From Verrucomicrobiota bacterium (GTDB taxonomy: Bacteria; Verrucomicrobiota; Verrucomicrobiia; Verrucomicrobiales; DEV007), in assembly GCA_013152075.1 (NCBI GenBank), contig JAADHD010000297.1, forward strand, positions 1 to 7,235: a DNA stretch of 7,235 bases, given 5' to 3'. The position numbers were made by a program, and so were the translations under genes. Below are positions 1-5,965 of the stretch, piece after piece. Within the stretch, counting starts at the first letter, position 1. Each line of letters begins with the position of its first letter. Below the pieces are notes generated by a model. That model did no database searches and had not been told where the DNA came from. It saw only the letters and a list, made by a program, of their open reading frames with translations.

Positions 1-1147
1 TATTGTTGTCGGGCTTAGCATCGATTGTCAGCTTGTGGTTTTTGCTTCAGTTGTGGGGTTTGCGGACTGGAGCACTGCTTGCGGCTGCGCTGGCGGCGAT
101 TCATCCGATGCATATCGATTATAGTCTGCAGGCGCGTGGTTACGCCTTGGTATTATTGTTTGTTCCGCTGGCTGTTGCCTTTGCTTGGCTAGCGTTGCGA
201 GACAATCGCTGGCGAAGCTGGTTTGGTTTGGCTTTCAGTGTCTTTTTTTGTCTCTGGTCTTATGCGGGTTCGGTTTATTTTGCTCTGGCGCTCAATGCGG
301 GCTTGTTGGTTTTTTTGCTGTGGCGCTGGTGGCGATCGAAGGATGCCGGGTTGGTCGGTCCGATCTCACGGATGATGGTGGTGAATGCGGTGACGGGTTT
401 ACTTTATGTGTTTTTGATTTTTCCGCATTTGCCTCAGGTCAGTTATCATTTCCGACAAGTCTTTGAGATGATCCCGCTGGAGTCCTTTTGGGTGTTCTAT
501 GCCTGGTCGCATTACAGTACGGGAACTAATTTTCCTTCAGGGCAAGATATCCGCGATTTACGTGCCGATACGGCAACTTTGCAGGAGGTGCTTCTCCAGC
601 GCTTTGCGACGGCGGAGCCTATTCTCGCAGTGATGCAATGGCTGTTGATTCCCACTTTGATGGCAGTGGGGTTTTTCTGGCTGTGGCGGCGTTCGCAAAA
701 ACAGGGATTGTCGCCTGCTGCGATGGTTTTGGGTTTTGCACTGCTGTCGCCGGTGATCCGGTGATCGCGCTGATTCACCAACAGTTCACCTCACTGTATT
801 TCTATTATTGGTATCTCAGCTACGCATTGCCTTTGATCATCGCTGCGGTGGCGATTGGTCTGCATACGCTGGTGGATCCTTTGATCCAGAAAAAAACAGC
901 CAAGTCTTATATTCTGGGCCTAACCCTGATGGTTGGATTTCTCACGCTTTTTTCATGGCAGACGAGTTCATGGACAGGACGTTCGGGACGCATTGCACGG
1001 GCGGTAGATTGGCCGATTAACGAGAAGGGGGTCGCCGAGGTGGAATTTCGCCGTGGAAGCAGTCTCTGGATCGCGACCAAAGACGGTCAATCGATCCGTG
1101 TGCGTGATGCGTATGAAGCGAACGGTCGGCCGCGGGTGGGGAGGTGA
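1..1147 (+). pseudogene. GT-C/GT39-type membrane glycosyltransferase, 5'-truncated by window and frameshifted
   Basis: This is an integral membrane protein resembling the polyprenyl-phosphate-sugar-dependent glycosyltransferases of the GT39/PMT_2 group, which move sugars onto lipids or proteins on the outer face of the inner membrane. The visible part has many hydrophobic helices rich in Leu, Trp and Phe. Near nt 100-165 it carries an H-P-M-H-x-D-Y-S-x-Q-A-R-x-Y-A-L stretch like the YSQEAR-x-YAL segment of this family. The reading frame is open from the left edge, so the N-terminus, where the catalytic Asp would lie, is missing. The frame ends at a TGA at 762-764, but homologous-looking membrane sequence (I-A-L-I-H-Q-Q-F, then further helices and a soluble tail) continues in another frame to 1147. 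Deleting one copy of the 8-bp repeat at 750-765 restores one frame of about 378 residues within the window. It is either a recent pseudogene or an assembly error. The family call is moderate and the acceptor unknown. Confidence 0.72.
750..765 (+). repeat. 8-bp perfect tandem duplication causing a frameshift
   Basis: CCGGTGAT occurs twice in a row (750-757 and 758-765). With both copies the frame reads S-P-V-I-R-stop. With one copy it reads S-P-V-I-A-L-I-H and continues to the stop at 1145-1147. This is the signature of a replication-slippage duplication. Confidence 0.9.
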
Positions 1148-1152
1148 GCGCG

Positions 1153-1584
1153 TTATATTAAGGGGTTTTTAGTTCGCAGCTCTGGGAATCTGCTGAAATC
1201 CTGGTCAATCGTCCACAGTTCGTTGACTCCATTGGTCAAGCAACAGGAGGCGATTCGAGCGTCGTGGATCATAGGGCCAATTATTTTGCTTTTTTGAGCT
1301 AAGCTCATTAGATCCTCGATGTTGTTTGCTGATTCTGTGATGATGCGGAGATTGGGAGCTTCTTTCCAGGCGGAAATTTGGTCAGCTGCTTGAAAAGGAG
1401 TCGAAGGGGTGTTCCAAATCTTAGAGTGGGTTGAGATGCCGTAAAATTCCACCAGGCTGTGAAAACAAATGCACCAGGGGGTACTGTTTTCTGCCAGCTC
1501 GCGAAGGCATTCGTAAGCTTCCGTGTGTAATGAGGCGTCGATTCGGTGTGCATGCACCAGAATGTTGGTATCGAGAGCAATCAT
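1153..1584 (-). CDS. vapC: PIN-domain toxin, VapC family
   Basis: A 143-residue PIN-domain protein. Family members are Mg2+-dependent ribonucleases that inhibit translation by cutting tRNA or rRNA until bound by the partner antitoxin. The acidic site is complete: Asp5 in the N-terminal L-D-T-N-I-L-V-H motif, Glu46 in S-L-V-E-F-Y, Asp108 in I-H-D-A-R-I-A, and Asp127/Asp129 in the closing T-I-D-Q-D-F motif. The length is typical of VapC. The ATG at 1584-1582 overlaps the TGA of the upstream antitoxin gene (ATGA), indicating translational coupling; no separate Shine-Dalgarno sequence is evident. Its stop lies 5 bp from the stop of the convergent glycosyltransferase remnant. The region looks AT-richer than the oxidoreductase and transporter genes, in line with horizontal mobility of such modules. 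The cellular RNA target cannot be read from the sequence. Confidence 0.9.
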   Translation of the reverse strand: MIALDTNILVHAHRIDASLHTEAYECLRELAENSTPWCICFHSLVEFYGISTHSKIWNTPSTPFQAADQISAWKEAPNLRIITESANNIEDLMSLAQKSKIIGPMIHDARIASCCLTNGVNELWTIDQDFSRFPELRTKNPLI

Positions 1585-1820
1585 GCTTGAAAGTCAAAAT
1601 CTCGCCCAGCATTTAGGTGCTGATTGATGGTTTGGTCGGAGATGATTGATTCTCCGGCATTTCCAACTGAAGCATCCCTTAGCCGGAATGATTTTTTTTC
1701 TGCAGATAGTTCTTTTTCTAATGCAGTGATGACCAGTGACCGGAAGGTCACTTTTTTATTAGCAGTGTGAAATTTGATCCGTTTTATCAAAGTATCAGGA
1801 AGGTCTACCGTTGTCCTCAT
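1581..1820 (-). CDS. vapB: Ribbon-helix-helix antitoxin, VapB family
   Basis: A 79-residue protein starting M-R-T-T-V-D-L-P-D, the classic beta-strand of ribbon-helix-helix antitoxins. Two helices follow to about residue 40 (ending L-E-K-E-L). The polar tail ends H-L-N-A-G-R-D-F-D-F, of the kind that wraps and blocks the PIN active site. By family precedent it neutralises the downstream toxin and represses its own promoter as a dimer. I chose the ATG at 1820 because it opens directly with the ribbon strand. In-frame alternatives are an ATG at 1832 and a TTG at 1856, but both would place the inverted repeat at 1821-1854 inside the coding region and add a tail atypical for the family. There is no Shine-Dalgarno sequence ahead of 1820. 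The 3' end overlaps the toxin start by 4 bp. Confidence 0.85.
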   Translation of the reverse strand: MRTTVDLPDTLIKRIKFHTANKKVTFRSLVITALEKELSAEKKSFRLRDASVGNAGESIISDQTINQHLNAGRDFDFQA

Positions 1821-1854
1821 GCATAAAAGCATAATGCGTAATATGCTTTTATGC
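1821..1854 (-). promoter_or_regulatory. Probable vapBC operator/promoter: perfect 12-bp-arm inverted repeat
   Basis: GCATAAAAGCAT (1821-1832) and its exact complement ATGCTTTTATGC (1843-1854) flank a 10-bp AT-rich spacer and abut the vapB start codon. Each arm also holds two GCAT/ATGC blocks four bases apart, suiting a dimer-of-dimers of a ribbon-helix-helix protein. On the minus strand a weak sigma70-like pair, TTGCAT (1856-1851) and TATGCT with a 17-bp spacer, falls within the repeat, so bound antitoxin would occlude RNA polymerase. The operator role is inferred from position and symmetry. Confidence 0.7.
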
Positions 1855-1896
1855 AAATGGAATGAATCGGCAGGTTTTTGAGTGAGGGAAGGGAGG

Positions 1897-1925
1897 AGTT
1901 TAAGTTTATGTTAAAAACTTAAACT
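1897..1925. repeat. AT-rich 11-bp inverted repeat with 7-nt loop
   Basis: AGTTTAAGTTT (1897-1907) pairs perfectly with AAACTTAAACT (1915-1925) around a 7-nt loop. It sits upstream of the toxin-antitoxin operator and downstream of the oxidoreductase stop. It may be a weak terminator for the oxidoreductase or a second binding site. It lacks the GC-rich stem of a standard intrinsic terminator. Confidence 0.6.
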
Positions 1926-1946
1926 TGAACGCGTGCTAATATTTAT

Positions 1947-1968
1947 TTCACCATTTAATAAGGGTGAA
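1947..1968. repeat. Small inverted repeat downstream of the oxidoreductase stop
   Basis: TTCACC (1947-1952) and GGTGAA (1963-1968) form a 6-bp stem with a 10-nt AT-rich loop, about 25 bp past the oxidoreductase stop on the minus strand. There is no clean T-tract, so a terminator role is only possible. Confidence 0.35.
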
Positions 1969-1992
1969 TTAGCTGTATAACGTAAATACCAA

Positions 1993-3051
1993 TCACAGCA
2001 TCACCTTTTTGCCGTCGTTTCTCGCCGACTCGTAGATTGCACAGATGAGGGCGACGGCTTTGCGGGCTTCGTGGCCGTCGATGCGGGGGGGCTGGCCGTT
2101 ACTGATCGCTTGCACGACGTCTTCAAAGTTGAGCTGGTGACCGGTGAAATTGATCGCAGTGGGATCGTTGGCGCCAAGTCCGTCGGCGACTTCTGATCCT
2201 TGCATCATGGTTTTTTTGATCTCGGCGTCTTCGGGTTTTTCTTCGGCGAAATCCCAACAGCGGAATTGCTCGTCGGCGAGGAAGACCGAACCTTTTTCGC
2301 CGCAGATGTCGACTTCGGCAGGGTGGCCAGTCGATGACCAGCAGGAGGTGGATCCCTGGATCACACCGCGGGCTCCGTTTTTGAATTCGAGAATGGCGAC
2401 AGCGGTGTCTTCGACTTCGATGTCGGTATGGGTCAGACAGGCGACGGTGGCGCAGACGGACTTGACGTCTCCGGCGAGGTAGATGAGCTGGTCGATGAGG
2501 TGGATGGACTGGTTCATCAGTGCGCCGCCGCCGTCGAGTTCCCAGGTTCCGCGCCAGGCACCGGAATCGTAATAGGCCTGGTCGCGATACCATTTGGTGT
2601 AGGCGTCGCACATAGTGAGTTGGCCAAAGCGCTCGTCATCGACGGCTTTTTTGAAGGCGTCCATGGCAGGGTGGAAGCGGCGGTTGAAGATGCCGGCGAG
2701 GGTCACGCCAGCGTCGTCACAGGCGGCGATCATCTGGTCGATGCGCTCGGGTGTGACTTCGAGGGGTTTTTCGCAGATGATATGTTTGCCGGCTTTGGCA
2801 GCGGCGATGGCGGGCTCGAGGTGCGCTCCGCTCGGAGTCGCGATGGTGACGATTTCGAGTTCCGGGTCGGCGAGGAATTCAGCGAGATCGGAGTAGTTCT
2901 TGCAGCCGAATTCGTCAGCGAGCGCCTGGTTTTTTTCCGGGCTACGTCCGAAGATGCTGTGAAGTTCTCCGCCGTCCATGGCTTCGATGGCCTTGGCGTG
3001 GAATTTTGCGATCATGCCGGAGCCGATAATGCCGAATTTCATAGGTGTCAT
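1993..3051 (-). CDS. Gfo/Idh/MocA family NAD(P)-dependent oxidoreductase
   Basis: A 352-residue cytoplasmic dehydrogenase of the usual family length. Members oxidise or reduce sugars, inositols and nucleotide-sugar derivatives using NAD(P). The N-terminal Rossmann fold shows G-I-I-G-S-G-M-I-A (residues 7-15) for dinucleotide binding. It is followed by A-T-P-S-G-A-H (71-77) and the E-K-P motif (94-96) with the catalytic-type Lys95. The C-terminal alpha/beta domain has W-R-G-T-W-x-x-D-G-G-G-A-L-M-N-Q-S-I-H-L-I-D (167-187), where His184 and Asp187 match the usual catalytic positions. It ends with the common D-G-H-E-A-R-K-A segment near 325-332. The WRGTW/DGGGALMNQ block also occurs in UDP-sugar-acid 3-dehydrogenases such as WlbA, but substrate specificity cannot be assigned. 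The start is the ATG at 3051; the ATG at 3042, directly before K-F-G-I-I-G, is a credible alternative. No Shine-Dalgarno sequence is seen before either. Confidence 0.93.
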   Translation of the reverse strand: MTPMKFGIIGSGMIAKFHAKAIEAMDGGELHSIFGRSPEKNQALADEFGCKNYSDLAEFLADPELEIVTIATPSGAHLEPAIAAAKAGKHIICEKPLEVTPERIDQMIAACDDAGVTLAGIFNRRFHPAMDAFKKAVDDERFGQLTMCDAYTKWYRDQAYYDSGAWRGTWELDGGGALMNQSIHLIDQLIYLAGDVKSVCATVACLTHTDIEVEDTAVAILEFKNGARGVIQGSTSCWSSTGHPAEVDICGEKGSVFLADEQFRCWDFAEEKPEDAEIKKTMMQGSEVADGLGANDPTAINFTGHQLNFEDVVQAISNGQPPRIDGHEARKAVALICAIYESARNDGKKVML

Positions 3052-3088
3052 GGGTATGGATTGAAGTGGGTGATTTGTTTTTTAGGAA

Positions 3089-3117
3089 ATTATACTACAC
3101 GACGAAAAAAATCATAA
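3089..3117 (-). promoter_or_regulatory. Candidate sigma70 promoter for the oxidoreductase
   Basis: Reading leftward, a perfect TATAAT (-10) occupies 3094-3089. A poor -35 match, TTATGA (3117-3112), lies 17 bp upstream. A start about 7 bp downstream of the -10 would give a leader of roughly 30 nt before the ATG at 3051. The -10 is convincing and the -35 is not. Confidence 0.5.
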
Positions 3118-3134
3118 CCACCGAGTTCACTGAT

Positions 3135-3148
3135 CCCGCGTCCGCGGG
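3135..3148. repeat. GC-rich short inverted repeat
   Basis: CCCGCG (3135-3140) and CGCGGG (3143-3148) are separated by two bases. A real hairpin would open the inner pair. It lies in the 176-bp spacer between the transporter stop and the oxidoreductase start. It could contribute to termination of the transporter transcript, but the only T-run on that strand (3111-3104) lies about 25 bp beyond it. Confidence 0.5.
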
Positions 3149-3172
3149 GCTGATTGGAAAGAAGAGTGGAAC

Positions 3173-3198
3173 CGCGGATTGCGCGGATGAGCGCGGAT
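3173..3198. repeat. Three CGCGGAT copies in tandem (9-10 bp period)
   Basis: CGCGGAT occurs at 3173-3179, 3182-3188 and 3192-3198, so the copies repeat about once per helical turn. A further AGCGGAT overlaps the transporter stop at 3222-3228. The layout resembles short intergenic CGGAT-type repeats that I recall from several bacterial genomes. Its function is unknown. Confidence 0.65.
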
Positions 3199-3208
3199 AA
3201 GAAATGAA

Positions 3209-3220
3209 TTATATATATAA
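3209..3220. repeat. 12-bp AT palindrome
   Basis: TTATATATATAA is self-complementary over 12 bp and lies 8 bp beyond the transporter stop codon, between that gene and the CGCGGAT copies. It may simply be low-complexity sequence. Confidence 0.5.
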
Positions 3221-3227
3221 TAGCGGA

Positions 3228-4931
3228 TCAGTCTTTGGCGATGAGTTGGGCGTCAGCTTTGGCTTTGGCGGTTTTTTTCAAAAAACCAGCCAGGCCGAGG
3301 ATGAAGAGTATTACCAAAATGCCAATGCCGATTTGGCCGTAAAGTCCTTTGCCGTTAAGAACCCAAACCGATCCTGCGGTGGCGATGACGGTGGAGATGG
3401 TCATCAGGATGTTCCATTTGAGCGCTTGGGCACCAGTGGGTTTGGCGTCGCCGAGCAGGGTTTTGGAGTTCATCAAAAGCAGGAAGGTGAAGTAGGCGAT
3501 GGGGATCATCGCGCCACCGATCACTGAGGTTGGAATGGCCAGTGCAGCTTTGGAACTGGCGTTGCTCCACAGGAACATCGGTCCGAGAAAACCACCGATC
3601 CCTGCGATCAGGGCTCCGGTGAGGTGGATGGTGCGATTGCCGGGTTTGCCGAGCATTTCACAGAGAGTGAAGCCGTTGATTAACATCAGAATGATGATGG
3701 TCGAAACCGCCATGCCGAGCACGCCGATGCCAAATACGGTTTGGGAAATGGTTTCACCAGCGAGTGGTTTGAGGGCGTTGGCGAGGTTGAAATTGTCGCG
3801 TTTGGCGAGCATGGCGGCGAGCTCACGATCAGCCTTGGGAAGGGCGGTGCGTGCAGCGGCTTTGGCGGCGTCGTCCATGGCAGCAAATTTAGCTCCGTCT
3901 TCGGCTTTCAGTCGGGCATCGACGACTTTATTATAAGAGCCAGCCATTTCGGGTTTCACGCTGCCGTCGGCGTTGAGCACATCATCATACTTGGTATGGA
4001 ACTGTGATGCTGCGGCGATGACCACACAGGTGGTAGCGAGCACGAAGGGAACGATCAGGCCAATGGAAAGGTCAAAAATAGCCAGAGTGCGGTGGGGTTT
4101 ACCCCAGCCTTTTTTCAGCATCGAATAAGGAAGCAGGAAGGTCATGTTGATACCGACAGCGGTGCCAAAGGCGGTCATCATGATGTCGCGCTGGTCGGAA
4201 GCAATTTTGCCAGTCCAGAAATCGCTGAACGATCCAGTGGCGGCGATAGCGGCGTCAAAAGTCGGGGCTGGTTTGCCGAGTAGGGAAGGGTCGGGGATCA
4301 AGCCTTTGAACACCGCACCCCAGTTGAGTTGGCCGTTGACACTGAGGGCGACAACCACTCCGAAAAACGAAATGACAACCACTCCGACGAGAACCTTGAG
4401 GATGAGTTCGAACAGTTTGATGCCTTTGTTGCCACTTTCGTAGAATACATTGATGATCAGGGCTCCAATCAGTAGAACCGCGCAGATGATGGTGGTGGAT
4501 AGGGTGCTGTTACCGACAGAAGGCATCAGGTTTTGCTGAATGGCTGCCGTGCCGAGGGCAAACTGCGGCATGCACCAGACGATGTTGGCCATCAGGGTGG
4601 CGATGATCCATGCCCAGCCGAGTACCGGGCTGACATGTTGTTTGATCGCTTGGAAAGGGCGTTGACCGGTGGATAAAGTGACGTAGGAAATTGCGCTGAG
4701 CATGATGACACCGAGGATCATCGCCAGTGGTTGCAGCCACATCATGTTGTAGCCCATGAATACGCCGAGATAAAGAGCGCCTGCCAGAGAGCCTCCGCCA
4801 AGTGTGATCGCGCCTTGTAGCCAACCGGGACCGCTTTTTTTGGTGTAATACCCTAAGCGTGAGGTGAAGGGTTTTTGATTGAGCGCCTCCAGTTCGGCGA
4901 TTTCGTTATTGAGAGAGTCGTTGTTGTCCAT
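3228..4931 (-). CDS. Nramp-like (APC-superfamily) membrane transporter with non-canonical substrate site
   Basis: A 567-residue inner-membrane protein with about 11 hydrophobic helices after a polar N-terminal tail (residues 1-33). The first helix begins G-P-G-W-L-Q-G-A, as in Nramp divalent-metal/proton symporters, and the overall order of helices fits that LeuT-like fold. The D-P-G-N metal-binding motif expected in helix 1 is replaced by G-G-G-S (45-48). The M-P-H motif of helix 6 aligns instead with N-M-T (262-264). A hydrophilic Ala/Lys/Asp-rich segment of about 80 residues (311-390) interrupts helices 7 and 8. The substrate is therefore unknown, and Mn2+ or Fe2+ transport should not be assumed. 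The ATG at 4931 has no Shine-Dalgarno sequence but has a good promoter upstream. The gene is tandem with the oxidoreductase, 176 bp away, and probably a separate transcription unit. Family placement is moderately sure; function is not. Confidence 0.78.
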   Translation of the reverse strand: MDNNDSLNNEIAELEALNQKPFTSRLGYYTKKSGPGWLQGAITLGGGSLAGALYLGVFMGYNMMWLQPLAMILGVIMLSAISYVTLSTGQRPFQAIKQHVSPVLGWAWIIATLMANIVWCMPQFALGTAAIQQNLMPSVGNSTLSTTIICAVLLIGALIINVFYESGNKGIKLFELILKVLVGVVVISFFGVVVALSVNGQLNWGAVFKGLIPDPSLLGKPAPTFDAAIAATGSFSDFWTGKIASDQRDIMMTAFGTAVGINMTFLLPYSMLKKGWGKPHRTLAIFDLSIGLIVPFVLATTCVVIAAASQFHTKYDDVLNADGSVKPEMAGSYNKVVDARLKAEDGAKFAAMDDAAKAAARTALPKADRELAAMLAKRDNFNLANALKPLAGETISQTVFGIGVLGMAVSTIIILMLINGFTLCEMLGKPGNRTIHLTGALIAGIGGFLGPMFLWSNASSKAALAIPTSVIGGAMIPIAYFTFLLLMNSKTLLGDAKPTGAQALKWNILMTISTVIATAGSVWVLNGKGLYGQIGIGILVILFILGLAGFLKKTAKAKADAQLIAKD

Positions 4932-4970
4932 TTTTACTAAGGCTGGGCTTTTTGGTCGTGCTGTGGGCGG

Positions 4971-4998
4971 ATTGTACGGGCGGGCGGGCCTGAGTCAA
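4971..4998 (-). promoter_or_regulatory. Candidate sigma70 promoter for the Nramp-like transporter
   Basis: On the minus strand TTGACT (4998-4993, 5/6 match) is followed after 16 bp by TACAAT (4976-4971, 5/6 match). The predicted start lies about 30-35 nt before the ATG at 4931. Its -35 is 13 bp from the -35 of the divergent promoter at 5012, so the two polymerases would compete or share regulators. Confidence 0.6.
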
Positions 4999-5011
4999 GG
5001 ACGGGACATAA

Positions 5012-5040
5012 TTGACAAGGGACAAGGGACAAGGGACAAT
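5012..5040 (+). promoter_or_regulatory. Candidate sigma70 promoter for the GT2 gene, spacer made of a tandem repeat
   Basis: A perfect TTGACA (5012-5017) is followed after exactly 17 bp by GACAAT (5035-5040, 4/6 match to TATAAT). The hexamers and spacer lie inside the GACAAGG array. The predicted start is about 40 nt before the ATG at 5086. The role is inferred from consensus and spacing only. Confidence 0.45.
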
Positions 5041-5041
5041 G
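5014..5041. repeat. 7-bp tandem repeat, three perfect copies plus one imperfect
   Basis: GACAAGG is repeated at 5014-5020, 5021-5027 and 5028-5034. A fourth, altered copy (GACAATG) follows at 5035-5041. Such short arrays change copy number by slippage. This one lies in the divergent promoter region. Confidence 0.9.
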
Positions 5042-5085
5042 GATGGCAATTGTGACTGATATTTACAGGGCGGGAACGTTATAAG

Positions 5086-5751
5086 ATGAAGATTTCTGTG
5101 ATCATCCCTACCTTGAATGAGGCGGCAAATCTTGCTCTGGTGTTGGAAGCGCTGGATTCGGGAGAAAAGCGGGGAAACGAGGTGATTGTGGTGGATGGGG
5201 GAAGTGAGGACGAGACGGAATTCATTGCCAAACAGGGGGGAGCCAAAGTCATCAATTGTTCACCCGTCGGTAGGGCGAGGCAGATGAATCGCGGGGCGGT
5301 AGAGGCTCAGGGAGAGGGATTGTTTTTTCTACATGGAGATACGGTGGTGCCGGACGGGGCACTGGATTTGATCACCGACGTTTTTCAGAATACTGCGGCG
5401 GTAGGAGGAGGTTTTATCCGTGAGTTTGATTCGGATTCCTGGTGGCTTAAATGGACTTGTCGTCTGGCTGAATGGCGCAGCGAACAGGGGGGGGTGTTTC
5501 TGGGGGATCAGGGGATATTTGTGAGGCGTGATGTTTTTGAAAAGTTAGGAGGCTTTGATGAAACATTGCAGCGTTGTGAAGACCTGCGGTTTTCAATGGA
5601 AATGCGGGAGCAGGGAACGGTGGTGGCTTTGCGTCCCGCAGTGATCAGTTCGGCGCGACGATTTGAAAAGCTGGGGCCGGTTCGGACGACTTTGCGGGAT
5701 GCTTGGTTGGCGGCGAGGGAGATGAGTGTTTTGAAGAGGAGTAAAAAATGA
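5086..5751 (+). CDS. Family 2 glycosyltransferase, TIGR04283-like
   Basis: A 221-residue soluble or membrane-associated GT-A-fold glycosyltransferase. It starts M-K-I-S-V-I-I-P-T-L-N-E-A and continues with E-V-I-V-V-D-G-G-S-E-D-E-T (32-44) for nucleotide-sugar binding. The G-R-A-R-Q-M-N-R-G-A segment (62-71) and F-L-H-G-D-T (81-86) are hallmarks of the TIGR04283 group; the usual form is H-A-D-T, and its Asp coordinates the metal. G-D-Q-G-I-F-V-R-R (140-148), C-E-D (164-166) and S-S-A-R-R-F-E-K-L-G (188-197) complete the pattern. The group is known as rSAM/selenodomain-associated transferase 2 and is often found in arsenosugar-type clusters, but no radical SAM, methyltransferase or TIGR04282 partner lies in this window. 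The C-terminus is short, ending in a basic tail without the hydrophobic segment some relatives have. Donor and acceptor are unknown. No strong Shine-Dalgarno sequence precedes the ATG. Confidence 0.88.
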   Translation: MKISVIIPTLNEAANLALVLEALDSGEKRGNEVIVVDGGSEDETEFIAKQGGAKVINCSPVGRARQMNRGAVEAQGEGLFFLHGDTVVPDGALDLITDVFQNTAAVGGGFIREFDSDSWWLKWTCRLAEWRSEQGGVFLGDQGIFVRRDVFEKLGGFDETLQRCEDLRFSMEMREQGTVVALRPAVISSARRFEKLGPVRTTLRDAWLAAREMSVLKRSKK

Positions 5752-5965
5752 AATGGATGATGGATAGGTGTGATTGACTGAGAATCGAACAAACGAGGTT
5801 ATTCAAGGTAGTGCCGCCACCCTCAACTCCATCTTGTGATTGATTGTGCGGTTATTGAAGCAGAAACGACCTCCCCTTTTATCCAGTTTATGGGATTTTG
5901 GCAAAGGCAATTTGCGTGATGACAGAGGCGTTGGTCGAGCCCAGTTTTTAAACTAGTCGTTGCTT

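Noticed and set aside
638..757. Separate start for the second half of the split glycosyltransferase
   Set aside because: The residues before the duplication in that frame are an out-of-frame copy of the upstream membrane protein. Continuity is restored exactly by removing one 8-bp copy, so this is one broken gene rather than two.
750..765. Programmed ribosomal frameshift in the glycosyltransferase
   Set aside because: There is no slippery heptamer, and the 8-bp tandem duplication explains the shift fully.
1821..1856. Longer antitoxin starting at TTG 1856 or ATG 1832
   Set aside because: The extra residues would be encoded by the palindrome and precede the canonical ribbon strand. Family members start at M-R-T-T-V.
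2123..2611. A 162-codon Arg-rich minus-strand frame inside the oxidoreductase
   Set aside because: It is an out-of-frame reading of the same gene. The extreme Arg content is typical of a shadow frame.
2428..3117. A 229-codon open frame on the plus strand opposite the oxidoreductase
   Set aside because: It mirrors a well-supported Gfo/Idh/MocA gene. Its Gly/Val/Asp-rich composition is what the complement of that GC-biased gene gives, and it has no recognisable motif.
3499..4443. Several plus-strand open frames opposite the transporter gene
   Set aside because: They are antisense shadows of a clear membrane-protein gene, with no motifs or start signals of their own.
5014..5041. CRISPR-like array
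   Set aside because: The units are 7 bp with no spacers between them, so this is a simple tandem repeat.
5752..5965. Terminator or small gene in the convergent spacer
   Set aside because: I found only weak symmetry (AGTTT/AAACT at 5943-5954), no GC-rich stem followed by a T-run, and only trivial open frames such as a 9-codon one starting at the GT2 stop.
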